A stretch of DNA of 14,519 nt from JBFKAV01 sp041621405 (GTDB taxonomy: Bacteria; Pseudomonadota; Alphaproteobacteria; Rhodobacterales; Rhodobacteraceae). The translations under genes were made by a program, and so were the position numbers. Below are positions 5,695-13,793 of this stretch, piece by piece (within the stretch, counting starts at the first letter, position 1; each line of letters opens with the position of its first letter). Where the stretch lies: NCBI GenBank assembly GCA_041621405.1, contig JBFKAV010000092.1, forward strand, positions 1 to 14,519. Direction: 5' to 3'. The notes beneath the pieces were generated by a model that had not been told where the DNA came from, did no database searches, and saw only the letters and a list, made by a program, of their open reading frames with translations.

Positions 5695-7053
5695 TCATGC
5701 TTTCCTGACCGGCGCGCGCATCGTCACCAGCTCCTCCGCCATGGTCGGGTGCACCGCGCAGGTGCGGTCGAAGTCCTCCTTGGTGGCCCCCATGCCGATG
5801 GCGATGCCGGCGAGTTGGATCATCTCTCCGGCCTCGGGGGCGACGATGTGGCAGCCGAGCACCTTGCGGCTCTCGCGCGCCACGACGAGCTTCATCATCA
5901 CCCGCTCGGTCCGCCCGATGAAGGAGCTCTGCATCGGCCGAAACGAGGTGCAGTAGACCTCGATCGGCTCCTGCTCGGCCGCCGCCTCTTCGGTGAGACC
6001 GACATAGCCGTATTCGGGCTGGGTGAACACCGCGCCGGGCACGAGGCTGTGGTCGAAAGCTGTCGGGCGGCCGTGGAACACGGTCTCGACGAAGGCCGCG
6101 CCCTCGCGGATCGCAACCGGCGTGAGCTGCAGCCGGCCCGTCACGTCGCCCACGGCGTAGATCGAGGGGATGTTGGTCTGGCTGTAGCGGTCGACCAGCA
6201 CCTCGTCGTGGCGGCCGAGCTTGACGCCAGCCCGCTCGAGCCCGAGGCCATCAGTGTTGGGGCGCCGGCCGGTGGCCCAGAGCAGCGCATCGTAGGCCCG
6301 CGCCGAGCCGTCGGAGGTCTTGACCCAGACCGCCTGCCCCTCGCGCCTGATCTCGAGCACGTTGGTGCCGACGTGGAGCCGGACGCCACCGTCCCTCATG
6401 ATCTCGGCAATGTGGCCGCGGGCCTCGTCGTCGAAGCCCCTGAGGATCTGGGCGCCCCGGTAGACCTGCGTGACCTCGACGCCGAGGCCGTTGAGGATGC
6501 AAGCCATTTCCGAGGCGATGTAGCCGCCGCCGACGACCAGGATGGACTTCGGAAGCTCTTCGAACAGGAACACGTCGTTCGAGGTGATGCCGAGCTCGGC
6601 GCCCTCGCGTTCCGGCACGTTGGGCCGGCCGCCGGTGGCCACCAGGATGTGGCGCGTGGTGACGCTTTCGCCCGTCGCCAGCCGCACCGTGTGCGGGTCC
6701 TCGATCTCGGCGCGGCAGTCGTGGACGGTGACCCCGGCCTTCGCGAGGTTGTCGCGGTAGACGCCTTCGAGCCGGTCGAGCTCGGCGTGCAGGCGGGCGC
6801 GGAAGCGCGGCCAGTCGATGCCTCCCGCCTCGACCGCCCAGCCGTAGTCGGCGGCATCGGCCATCGCGGCGCGGTAGGAGGAGGCGAAGACCATCAGCTT
6901 CTTCGGCACGCAGCCGCGGATCACGCAGGTGCCGCCCATGCGGTCGTGCTCGGCGAGTGCCACCTTGGCCCCGGCCTCGGCCGCTGCCAGCCGGGCCGCG
7001 CGCACGCCGCCCGATCCGCCACCGATGACGAAGAGGTCATAGTCGAAGCTCAA
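5695..7053 (-). CDS. gor: Glutathione-disulfide reductase
   Basis: This gene encodes 452 residues of an FAD flavoenzyme that reduces GSSG with NADPH in the cytoplasm. The FAD fold is GGGSGG at 11-16. The redox disulfide is Cys43-VIRG-Cys48, with the CVPKK continuation. The nucleotide fold GGGYIASE is at 175-182, followed by Arg199 and Arg205, the placement that confers NADPH preference. The second FAD motif is YAVGDVTG at 299-306. The dimerization domain carries the catalytic His435-Pro-Thr and Glu440. Trypanothione reductase and lipoamide dehydrogenase share the fold, but the arginines and length fit Gor. The start is TTG at 7053, seven bases after the rpiA stop with GAGG five bases upstream; the FAD motif follows so closely that a later start is excluded. 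Confidence 0.94.
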   Translation of the reverse strand: MSFDYDLFVIGGGSGGVRAARLAAAEAGAKVALAEHDRMGGTCVIRGCVPKKLMVFASSYRAAMADAADYGWAVEAGGIDWPRFRARLHAELDRLEGVYRDNLAKAGVTVHDCRAEIEDPHTVRLATGESVTTRHILVATGGRPNVPEREGAELGITSNDVFLFEELPKSILVVGGGYIASEMACILNGLGVEVTQVYRGAQILRGFDDEARGHIAEIMRDGGVRLHVGTNVLEIRREGQAVWVKTSDGSARAYDALLWATGRRPNTDGLGLERAGVKLGRHDEVLVDRYSQTNIPSIYAVGDVTGRLQLTPVAIREGAAFVETVFHGRPTAFDHSLVPGAVFTQPEYGYVGLTEEAAAEQEPIEVYCTSFRPMQSSFIGRTERVMMKLVVARESRKVLGCHIVAPEAGEMIQLAGIAIGMGATKEDFDRTCAVHPTMAEELVTMRAPVRKA

Positions 7054-7060
7054 GCGCGCC

Positions 7061-7849
7061 TCACTCGGCGAGGTCGGCGAAGATATTGCCGTCCTCCAGG
7101 AAATCGATCTTTTCCTCGCTGGCCGAGCCCTCGTTCATGTCGCGCAGCTCGACCCGTCCGTCGCCGTGACCGATCACCACGATGTCGCAGATGTCGATGA
7201 AGAGCCCGTTCTCGACCACCCCGGGGATCTGGTTCAGCATCAGCGCAAGCTGGCGCGGATTGCCGATGCGCCGAAGGTCGAGATCGAGGATGTAGTTGCC
7301 GCTGTCGGTGACGAAGGGCTGGCCCGAGGACCGGCGCAGGCTGCCGGTCTGGCCGAGAACGTCGACGTTGATCAGCGCCTCCTCGAGCAGTTCCTTGGTG
7401 GTCTGCCAGCCGAAGGGGATCACCTCGACCGGCAGCGGGAAGGCCCCGAGCGTCGCCACCTCCTTGGCGGCGTCGGCGATCACGATCATCTGGTCGGAGG
7501 CCGTCGCCACGATTTTTTCGCGCAGGAGCGCGCCGCCGCCGCCCTTGATCAGGCAGAGGTCGGGATCGAACTCGTCGGTGCCGTCGATGGTGAGATCGAG
7601 GAACCGGATGTCGTCGAGCGTGGTGAGCGGGATGCCCTCCTCGCGGGCGATCTCGGCGGTGCGCTCGGAGGTGGGCACGGCGGTGATGCGCAAACCCTCC
7701 TCGCGCACCCGCTCGCCCAGGCAGCGCACCATCCAGGCGGCGGTGGAGCCGGTGCCGAGGCCGACGCGCATCCCGTTCTCGACGAAGGCGACAGAGCGCT
7801 TCGCGGCGAGGTATTTCGCCTTGTCGATCGGGGACAGGTCGGAACTCAT
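7061..7849 (-). CDS. rpiA: Ribose-5-phosphate isomerase A
   Basis: This gene encodes 262 residues and interconverts ribose-5-phosphate and ribulose-5-phosphate in the pentose phosphate and nucleotide pathways. It contains GLGTGSTA (30-37, phosphate binding), DGTDEFD with Asp89 and Asp92, and KGGGGALLREK with Lys102 and the catalytic base Glu111. These match the RpiA active site. Its length is longer than the roughly 219 residues of E. coli RpiA; the extra residues are a C-terminal tail after the HGDGRVELRD segment. The ATG at 7849 has GGAGGT six bases upstream. The frame continues open far upstream opposite sdaA, which is an artefact. It is the first gene of the minus-strand run that continues into gor. 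Confidence 0.95.
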   Translation of the reverse strand: MSSDLSPIDKAKYLAAKRSVAFVENGMRVGLGTGSTAAWMVRCLGERVREEGLRITAVPTSERTAEIAREEGIPLTTLDDIRFLDLTIDGTDEFDPDLCLIKGGGGALLREKIVATASDQMIVIADAAKEVATLGAFPLPVEVIPFGWQTTKELLEEALINVDVLGQTGSLRRSSGQPFVTDSGNYILDLDLRRIGNPRQLALMLNQIPGVVENGLFIDICDIVVIGHGDGRVELRDMNEGSASEEKIDFLEDGNIFADLAE

Positions 7850-7855
7850 GGGCGC

Positions 7856-7883
7856 ACCTCCGTCGGTCTCGCCGGCCGTTATA
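7856..7883 (-). promoter_or_regulatory. Candidate -10 element and ribosome site for rpiA
   Basis: On the minus strand TATAAC (plus 7878-7883) lies 28 bases before the rpiA ATG and is the best -10 in this GC-rich gap. No good -35 is seen 16-18 bases upstream. GGAGGT (plus 7856-7861) is a strong ribosome site that fixes the start at 7849. Confidence 0.4.
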
Positions 7884-7947
7884 GGCAAGATCGGCGCGGG
7901 GCGCGAGGGCAGAATTCCCGTCCGCGGGCGGCCCCCTGCGACGGTCG

Positions 7948-7956
7948 TGCTATGTT
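7948..7956 (+). promoter_or_regulatory. Candidate extended -10 for the methyltransferase gene
   Basis: TGCTATGTT has the TG of an extended -10 followed by TATGTT, about 37 bases before the ATG at 7994. There is no recognisable -35. It is divergent from the rpiA promoter, with about 65 bases between the two -10 elements. Confidence 0.3.
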
Positions 7957-7993
7957 GGGCCGCATCGGAAACGACGAATGAGAGATCGACGGA

Positions 7994-8770
7994 ATGCTGC
8001 AATTCGACGAAGCCACGGCAAAGCTTCTCAGCGACGCCTATCACGGCGCAGATTTCACCCGGCGGCGGCGCAAGAACTTCGACGCCCTGGCACCCGCCCC
8101 AGGACAACGGCTGCTCGACCTCGGCTGTGGCAACGGCCTCATGACCCTGGAGCTGGCGCGCGCGGTCGGACCGCAGGGCCGCGTGGTGGGGGTCGACCCG
8201 AGCGCGGCGATGCTCGCCGCCGCACGCGATGCCTGCGACGGGCGTGACAACGTGATCCTGATTGAGGGCGCCGCGGAGGCGCTGCCGCTGGAGGACACCA
8301 GCCTCGACGGGGCGGTTTCGGTGCAGGTGTTCGAATACGTCGCCGCGATTCCCGCCGCGCTGGCGGAGCTGCGCCGGGTACTCCGCCCCGGCGGGCGGCT
8401 GGTCATCGGCGACATGCATTTCGGCACCGCCGCCTGGCGCAGCGACGATCCCGCCCGCATGGCGCGGATGCTGGCGAGCTGGGACCGACACCTGGTGCAC
8501 GTCAGCCTGCCCGAGATCCTGCCGGAAGAGCTTGCCGCCGCCGGATTCCGCGTCGAGCGCGTGGCGCCCCTGACCTTTTGCGACACCCTTCTGCGGCCCG
8601 ACGGTCTGGCCGCGACGATGCTGGCGCTGGTCAGGGACCACGCGGTTGCCAATGGCCATGTTTCCGAGGCCGAGGCCCGGGACTGGGCGGCCGAGCAGCG
8701 CGATCTGGCTCGGGCAGGCAGGTTCTTCTTCACGCTGACCCATTTCGTGACCGCCGCAACGCGCATCTGA
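7994..8770 (+). CDS. Class I SAM-dependent methyltransferase
   Basis: This gene encodes 258 residues with a Methyltransf_11/UbiE-like Rossmann fold. Motif I is LLDLGCGNG (40-48), the acidic residue that binds the SAM ribose is Asp68 (VVGVDPS), the segment before the catalytic loop is DGAVSVQVFEYV (105-116), and the post-motif is LRPGGRLVIGD (130-140). The rest (about 145-258) is a mainly helical substrate cap that I cannot assign to a substrate. The sequence lacks the Cys set of arsenite methyltransferases. It may act on a small molecule or quinone-like compound, but that is not shown. The gene is divergent from rpiA and ends 99 bases before sdaA in the same direction, so the two might share a transcript. 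Confidence 0.85.
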   Translation: MLQFDEATAKLLSDAYHGADFTRRRRKNFDALAPAPGQRLLDLGCGNGLMTLELARAVGPQGRVVGVDPSAAMLAAARDACDGRDNVILIEGAAEALPLEDTSLDGAVSVQVFEYVAAIPAALAELRRVLRPGGRLVIGDMHFGTAAWRSDDPARMARMLASWDRHLVHVSLPEILPEELAAAGFRVERVAPLTFCDTLLRPDGLAATMLALVRDHAVANGHVSEAEARDWAAEQRDLARAGRFFFTLTHFVTAATRI

Positions 8771-8869
8771 GCGGGGAAGTCCGGGAATGCCTGCCGGATG
8801 TCGCTTTCGGGCGCGCCTGGCCGGGCCGCGCAGGGCATGGCTCGGCCCATCCCCCGGGGGTGGTGCGCG

Positions 8870-10249
<1,380 letters not shown>

Positions 10250-10252
10250 GCG

Positions 10253-11167
10253 TCAGTAACCCTTGACGTAGGGAATGCCGCGCCGTTGCCAGGCGTGGAA
10301 GGCCACGGCCTCCGCCAAGCCGGCGCCGGGATCGTGAACTTCGGAGAACCCAAGCTCGTCCCGGATCAGGTCGGAGCAAGCCGCAAGGTCCTGCACCGGG
10401 CCTTCGCCCGGTCCGTCGGCCCTCACGCGTCCGCGCCAGCCGCAGCAGCCGGCGATCCGGGCCACCCACTCTGCCTCGCCACGCGCATCGGGCTCGGCGA
10501 GGTTGTAGATCCGGCGTCCCCGCCGCCCCGCGGCCATCGCCAGCGCCAGCCCGTGCGCGGCGTTCTTGTGGAGCGCGCGCGAGAAGCGGAAGCGCGCCCG
10601 GACCGGGCTCAGCACGATCTCGCGGGCGCCGTCGAGCATCGCGTCGAGGTAGGGCGCGAGGCGCGAAGCATCGGGCCAGCCGTAGATTGCCGGGAGCCGG
10701 AGCAGGGTCACATCGGCGAGCCCGCCGCCGAGGAGGCGCTCGACCGAAAGCTTGTCGTAGGCCGCGCCCTCGGGGCCGAGGCAGGTACGGAGCCGGCCCG
10801 TCTCCGGGATCGGGCAGGCTTGCGCCGGCCCCGGCTCGGTACCGTGGATGCGCCCGAAGGCGGCATAGACATCCTGACTGGAGCAGGCAACGACCGGCGG
10901 CGCGCGCCCGTGCCCGGCGAGCGCGGCGAGAAGCCCCTCGGCGTCGGCGGCGGTGAACGGAACTATGTCGACGATCGCGTCGGGCCGGGCGGCCGCGAGC
11001 GCCGCGTCGAGGGCCTCGGGATCGCGTCGGTCCCCGCGATGGGCTGTCTCGCAGGCGACGGACTGGCCGCTGCGGCTCAGCACATGGACCTGGTCGCCGC
11101 GCCCCAGGAGCTCGCGGATCAGGTGCGGCCCCGTCAGGGCAGTGCCTCCGATCATCAGGACCCGCAT
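10253..11167 (-). CDS. Atypical extended SDR, NAD(P)-dependent epimerase/dehydratase-like
   Basis: This gene encodes 304 residues. The N terminus is a Rossmann motif, MIGGTALTGPHL (5-16), with a GGTxxxG-type glycine pattern. SSQDVY (96-101) corresponds to the SSxxVY strand of GalE-like enzymes. The usual catalytic Tyr-x3-Lys is not present in normal spacing; Tyr137-Asp-Lys139 (AYDKLSVERLL) sits where it should be. The C-terminal part (about 155-304) with LRLPAIYGWPD is the substrate lobe. Such altered motifs are seen in atypical SDRs, including CSP41-like and NmrA-like proteins, so activity as an epimerase is unproven. The ATG at 11167 has GGAGAGG six bases upstream; an in-frame start at 11194 is less likely. 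It lies 64 bases after the hydrolase gene and is probably co-transcribed. Confidence 0.82.
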   Translation of the reverse strand: MRVLMIGGTALTGPHLIRELLGRGDQVHVLSRSGQSVACETAHRGDRRDPEALDAALAAARPDAIVDIVPFTAADAEGLLAALAGHGRAPPVVACSSQDVYAAFGRIHGTEPGPAQACPIPETGRLRTCLGPEGAAYDKLSVERLLGGGLADVTLLRLPAIYGWPDASRLAPYLDAMLDGAREIVLSPVRARFRFSRALHKNAAHGLALAMAAGRRGRRIYNLAEPDARGEAEWVARIAGCCGWRGRVRADGPGEGPVQDLAACSDLIRDELGFSEVHDPGAGLAEAVAFHAWQRRGIPYVKGY

Positions 11168-11231
11168 ACCTAGCCTCTCCCCGATGGCATGCAAGTTGGC
11201 ACCGGGGCGCAGTGGCGACCAGCCCCAAACC

Positions 11232-12704
11232 TCACGGCCGCGCCGGCACCGCGAGAAGGCGCGCGGCGAGAGCGGCGAGCGCGAGCGTCAGACCCCAGGA
11301 TACCCAGACCATCGCCGTGGGCCAGGGGTCGAAGCGGACGGTGTGGAAGCCGCTCGGGTAGCCCGCGAGGCGGAGCGGCAGGTCAGAGTACCAGAATCCC
11401 CACCAAGCGAGCGCGAGGACGACCAGGGCACCGATGGCCGCGGCTCTTGTCGGGACAGGCGGCCAGGCCCAGCGCCGCCGGCCGCGGCGGACCGCGCGGA
11501 GGGTGATGATGGCGAGCGCGGCGGCAGCGAGGGCAAGGGCCAGGGCGGCGGCGAAGTGAGCGTTGCGAAGCGTATGGAGCTGGCCGCAGATCGCACCGAG
11601 CGGGTCGCCGTCGAGCGAGGCGCTCCAGGGACAGGCGATGTCGGCGAAGACGCCGGCGGCGGCGCGGTCGCTGTTGGCCAGGATCACCAGGCCGGCGCCC
11701 CGTTCGGGGATCGAGAAGACGATCGACTTGTAGCCGCGCCGGTCGCCGGACTTGCGAGCGACGAGAGGCCCCGTGGCGCGGCTGAGGTTGTAGCCGAGGC
11801 CGACCTGGGCGCTGTCGGCGGCGAACGGGAAGGGCGCGAAGCTCGACGCCACCGCATCGGGCGGGATGACGCCGCGCCCAGGGGCCTCGCCGTCCGGACC
11901 CCGCATGGCGGCAGCGAGGAAGCGCGCCATGTCGCCCGCGCTTGCCCAGAGCCCGCCCTGGGCGCGGGTCGCGAGCTCATAATGCGGCAGCGGCCGGCCA
12001 TACCAGTCGTGGCCGGTGGCGGCGCCGGGAAAGTCGCCGGGGTCGAAGCCGCTCCGCGACATGCCGAGGGGAGCGAGGATCTCGCGGGTCAGGTAGGCTT
12101 CGAAGGGCTCGCCGGTGATCTCCTCAACCGCGAGCTCGAGCAGGATGTATGCCTTCGAGGAATATCGATAGGCGGCGCCGGGCAGATGGACGAGGCGAAG
12201 CGGGCCGTCCTCCTGGCCGACGCCCTCGGCGGCTTCCTCCAGGCTGGGCACCGGGGCGCCCGGTTCCGCACCGGGATCGCCGCCGAACGAGAGGCCGGCG
12301 GCATGGGCGAGGATGGCGCGGGCGGTGACGGCCGTGGCGTCAAATTCCGAGGCCGGGAGGTGCCAGCGGGTGACGTAGTTCGAGATCGGCGCTTCGAGGT
12401 CGAACCGGCCCTCGGCGGCGAGCCTAAGGATCGCCCAGGCGGTCACTGGCTTGGTGACCGAGGCGACCGGAAAGACCGTGTCGGCCAGGACCGGCGCGCC
12501 GCTCGACCTGTCGACGACGCCGAAGCCGCCGACCCAGGCCGACTGGCCGCCCTCCACGATCGCCACCGCCGCCCCCTCCGCACCATGACGGGCGAGCGCG
12601 GCGGGGGCCGCGCGTTCGACGGCGGTAGCCTGGGCTTCGAGAGCGGGCCCGGCAGCGGCCAACGCAGGCCAGAGGAACGACAGGATGAGGGCGCCGAGAC
12701 GCAT
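11232..12704 (-). CDS. Beta-lactamase-family serine hydrolase with C-terminal membrane domain
   Basis: This gene encodes 490 residues. A signal peptide (1-18) leads into a class C beta-lactamase/penicillin-binding-protein-like domain (about 25-350). The nucleophile motif is Ser82-Val-Thr-Lys85, the second motif is Tyr181-Ser-Ser183 (YSS where YxN is usual) and the third is Lys318-Ser-Gly320. The C terminus adds three hydrophobic helices (about 384-402, 422-438, 463-485) that would anchor the catalytic part on the periplasmic side. The family includes esterases and D-amino peptidases as well as beta-lactamases; YSS and the membrane tail argue against a classic antibiotic resistance enzyme. The substrate is unknown. 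It starts at an ATG at 12704 with GGAAGTGGG just upstream. It lies between the ProC-like gene and the SDR gene on the same strand. Confidence 0.87.
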   Translation of the reverse strand: MRLGALILSFLWPALAAAGPALEAQATAVERAAPAALARHGAEGAAVAIVEGGQSAWVGGFGVVDRSSGAPVLADTVFPVASVTKPVTAWAILRLAAEGRFDLEAPISNYVTRWHLPASEFDATAVTARAILAHAAGLSFGGDPGAEPGAPVPSLEEAAEGVGQEDGPLRLVHLPGAAYRYSSKAYILLELAVEEITGEPFEAYLTREILAPLGMSRSGFDPGDFPGAATGHDWYGRPLPHYELATRAQGGLWASAGDMARFLAAAMRGPDGEAPGRGVIPPDAVASSFAPFPFAADSAQVGLGYNLSRATGPLVARKSGDRRGYKSIVFSIPERGAGLVILANSDRAAAGVFADIACPWSASLDGDPLGAICGQLHTLRNAHFAAALALALAAAALAIITLRAVRRGRRRWAWPPVPTRAAAIGALVVLALAWWGFWYSDLPLRLAGYPSGFHTVRFDPWPTAMVWVSWGLTLALAALAARLLAVPARP

Positions 12705-12853
12705 GCAGGCCCACTTCCGGAGCCGCCCTTTCGGGCTCCCCGGCCGACTTGCCCGTCCGCGCCCGCCCGATCATGCGCCCGAAACGGAGCCGCATCAATC
12801 CGACGCGCGCGCAATGCGGTCGACGGCTCCCGGTCTCCGGCCCGGCCGGGCGC
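12705..12853. other. Gap between ProC-like and hydrolase genes
   Basis: This 149-base interval holds a short GCCC-GAAA-GGGC hairpin on the minus strand (plus 12725-12736, 4-bp stem with a GNRA-type loop). It also holds the 12-base palindrome GCCCGGCCGGGC (plus 12841-12852, read on the minus strand) directly after the ProC-like stop. Neither is followed by a T tract, so neither is called a terminator. No convincing promoter or small ORF is seen. Confidence 0.3.
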
Positions 12854-13663
12854 TCAGACTTCGGGCTGGCCGAGCGCGCGGGCGGCTCGGGTGGCGGCGT
12901 CGAGGCCGTCGTGGATCGCCTGGCGGAGCGGCGAGGCTTCCATGCGCTTGAGCCCGGCGGCGGTGGTGCCGGCGTAGTCGATCATCTCGCGGACGTGGTC
13001 GGCCGGGCTCGGGGCGCCCTCGGCCAGCATCGCGCCGGCGGCGCGGAAGAGCTGGCGCACCGCACGCTCGGCGGTGGCGGGATCGATGCCCTGGCCGACC
13101 GCGTAGGAGGCCACGCAATCGGCGAAATAGGCGACGAAGCCTGGTACCGGGCCGGTCAGCGCGGTGAAGACGTCGATCTGATCCTCCTCGGCCACTTCGT
13201 CGGTCGCCCCGCAGGCTTCGAAGAGCCGCCTTGTCATCGCCCGGTCCTCCGCGGTGACGGCGGGGCTGGCGAAGAACGGCGAGTAGGCGAGGCCGTGTCG
13301 CGCCGCGGGACTCGACATCGCGCGGATCACGCGAGCCGCGCCGGTCATCTTCGAGATCTCGGCCACCGTGACCCCGGCCATGACCGAGATCACCAGCCGG
13401 CTCTCGGCGCGAAGCCCGATCTGTCCGACAAGGGCCGGCGGCACCGCGAGCAGGATGACGTCCGAGGCCGCGGCGAGGCTCAGGTTGTCGCGGGTGACGG
13501 TCACCCCGGGCCAGTCCGCGAATCCGTCCGCCGCGCCGCTGCGGTTCGAGATCCAGAGCCTCTCGGGCCGCACGGCGCCGCGTTCGAGCAGAGCCTGGGC
13601 GATCGCGCCGCCGAGCATGCCGCTGCCGCCGACAATGCCGATGCGAGGTTCGTCTTCGCTCAT
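12854..13663 (-). CDS. Divergent pyrroline-5-carboxylate reductase-like protein (ProC family)
   Basis: This gene encodes 269 residues, the usual ProC length. The Rossmann motif GIVGGSGMLG (9-18) and SNRS (39-42) indicate NADPH binding. VISVMAGVTV (91-100) and the helical dimerization domain ending AGTTAAGL (231-238) follow the ProC plan. Several signature positions differ: LAVPPA (72-77) where LAVKPQ is common, AMSSPAA (115-121) where AMPNTPA is common, and ALTGPVPGF (168-176) where the SGSGPAY block is common. The protein may therefore be a paralogue acting on another imine, or a structural relative, and the genome may hold a canonical proC elsewhere. The ATG at 13663 is fixed by TTGGAGG five bases upstream. 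It is divergent from the transporter. Confidence 0.85.
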   Translation of the reverse strand: MSEDEPRIGIVGGSGMLGGAIAQALLERGAVRPERLWISNRSGAADGFADWPGVTVTRDNLSLAAASDVILLAVPPALVGQIGLRAESRLVISVMAGVTVAEISKMTGAARVIRAMSSPAARHGLAYSPFFASPAVTAEDRAMTRRLFEACGATDEVAEEDQIDVFTALTGPVPGFVAYFADCVASYAVGQGIDPATAERAVRQLFRAAGAMLAEGAPSPADHVREMIDYAGTTAAGLKRMEASPLRQAIHDGLDAATRAARALGQPEV

Positions 13664-13668
13664 TTCAG

Positions 13669-13673
13669 CCTCC
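13669..13673 (-). promoter_or_regulatory. Ribosome binding site of the ProC-like gene
   Basis: On the minus strand GGAGG lies five bases before the ATG at 13663. The frame stays open to 13768, so this site decides the start. Confidence 0.7.
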
Positions 13674-13793
13674 AATGCTGCGGCCACCCTAGCCGCCCGC
13701 CGCCACCCTGTCCGCCGGCAATTGGCCCCGAGGCGGAACCGGCATGTCGCTTTCGGCATGGACGGCACGTCGCGGCCCGGCTAGGCGCAGGGC

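Noticed and set aside
5749..7200. A 483-codon plus-strand frame opposite gor and the end of rpiA
   Set aside because: It is a shadow frame; both true genes have complete catalytic motifs.
8798..8811. A 13-base match (ATGTCGCTTTCGG) shared by the gaps before sdaA and before the transporter (13744-13756)
   Set aside because: A match of this length is expected about once by chance in a window this size, and the flanks do not align further.
10251..10268. CGTCA...TGACG inverted repeat at the sdaA/SDR convergence as a bidirectional terminator
   Set aside because: The stem has only five base pairs with an 8-base loop, lies largely inside the SDR coding end and has no T tract.
12841..12852. GCCCGGCCGGGC palindrome as a terminator for the ProC-like gene
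   Set aside because: It is self-complementary with no room for a loop and no T tract follows; such palindromes are common at this GC content.
10953..12977. A 674-codon plus-strand frame opposite the hydrolase
   Set aside because: Low-complexity Arg/Gly/Glu composition and no start context; the hydrolase has a signal peptide and catalytic motifs on the other strand.
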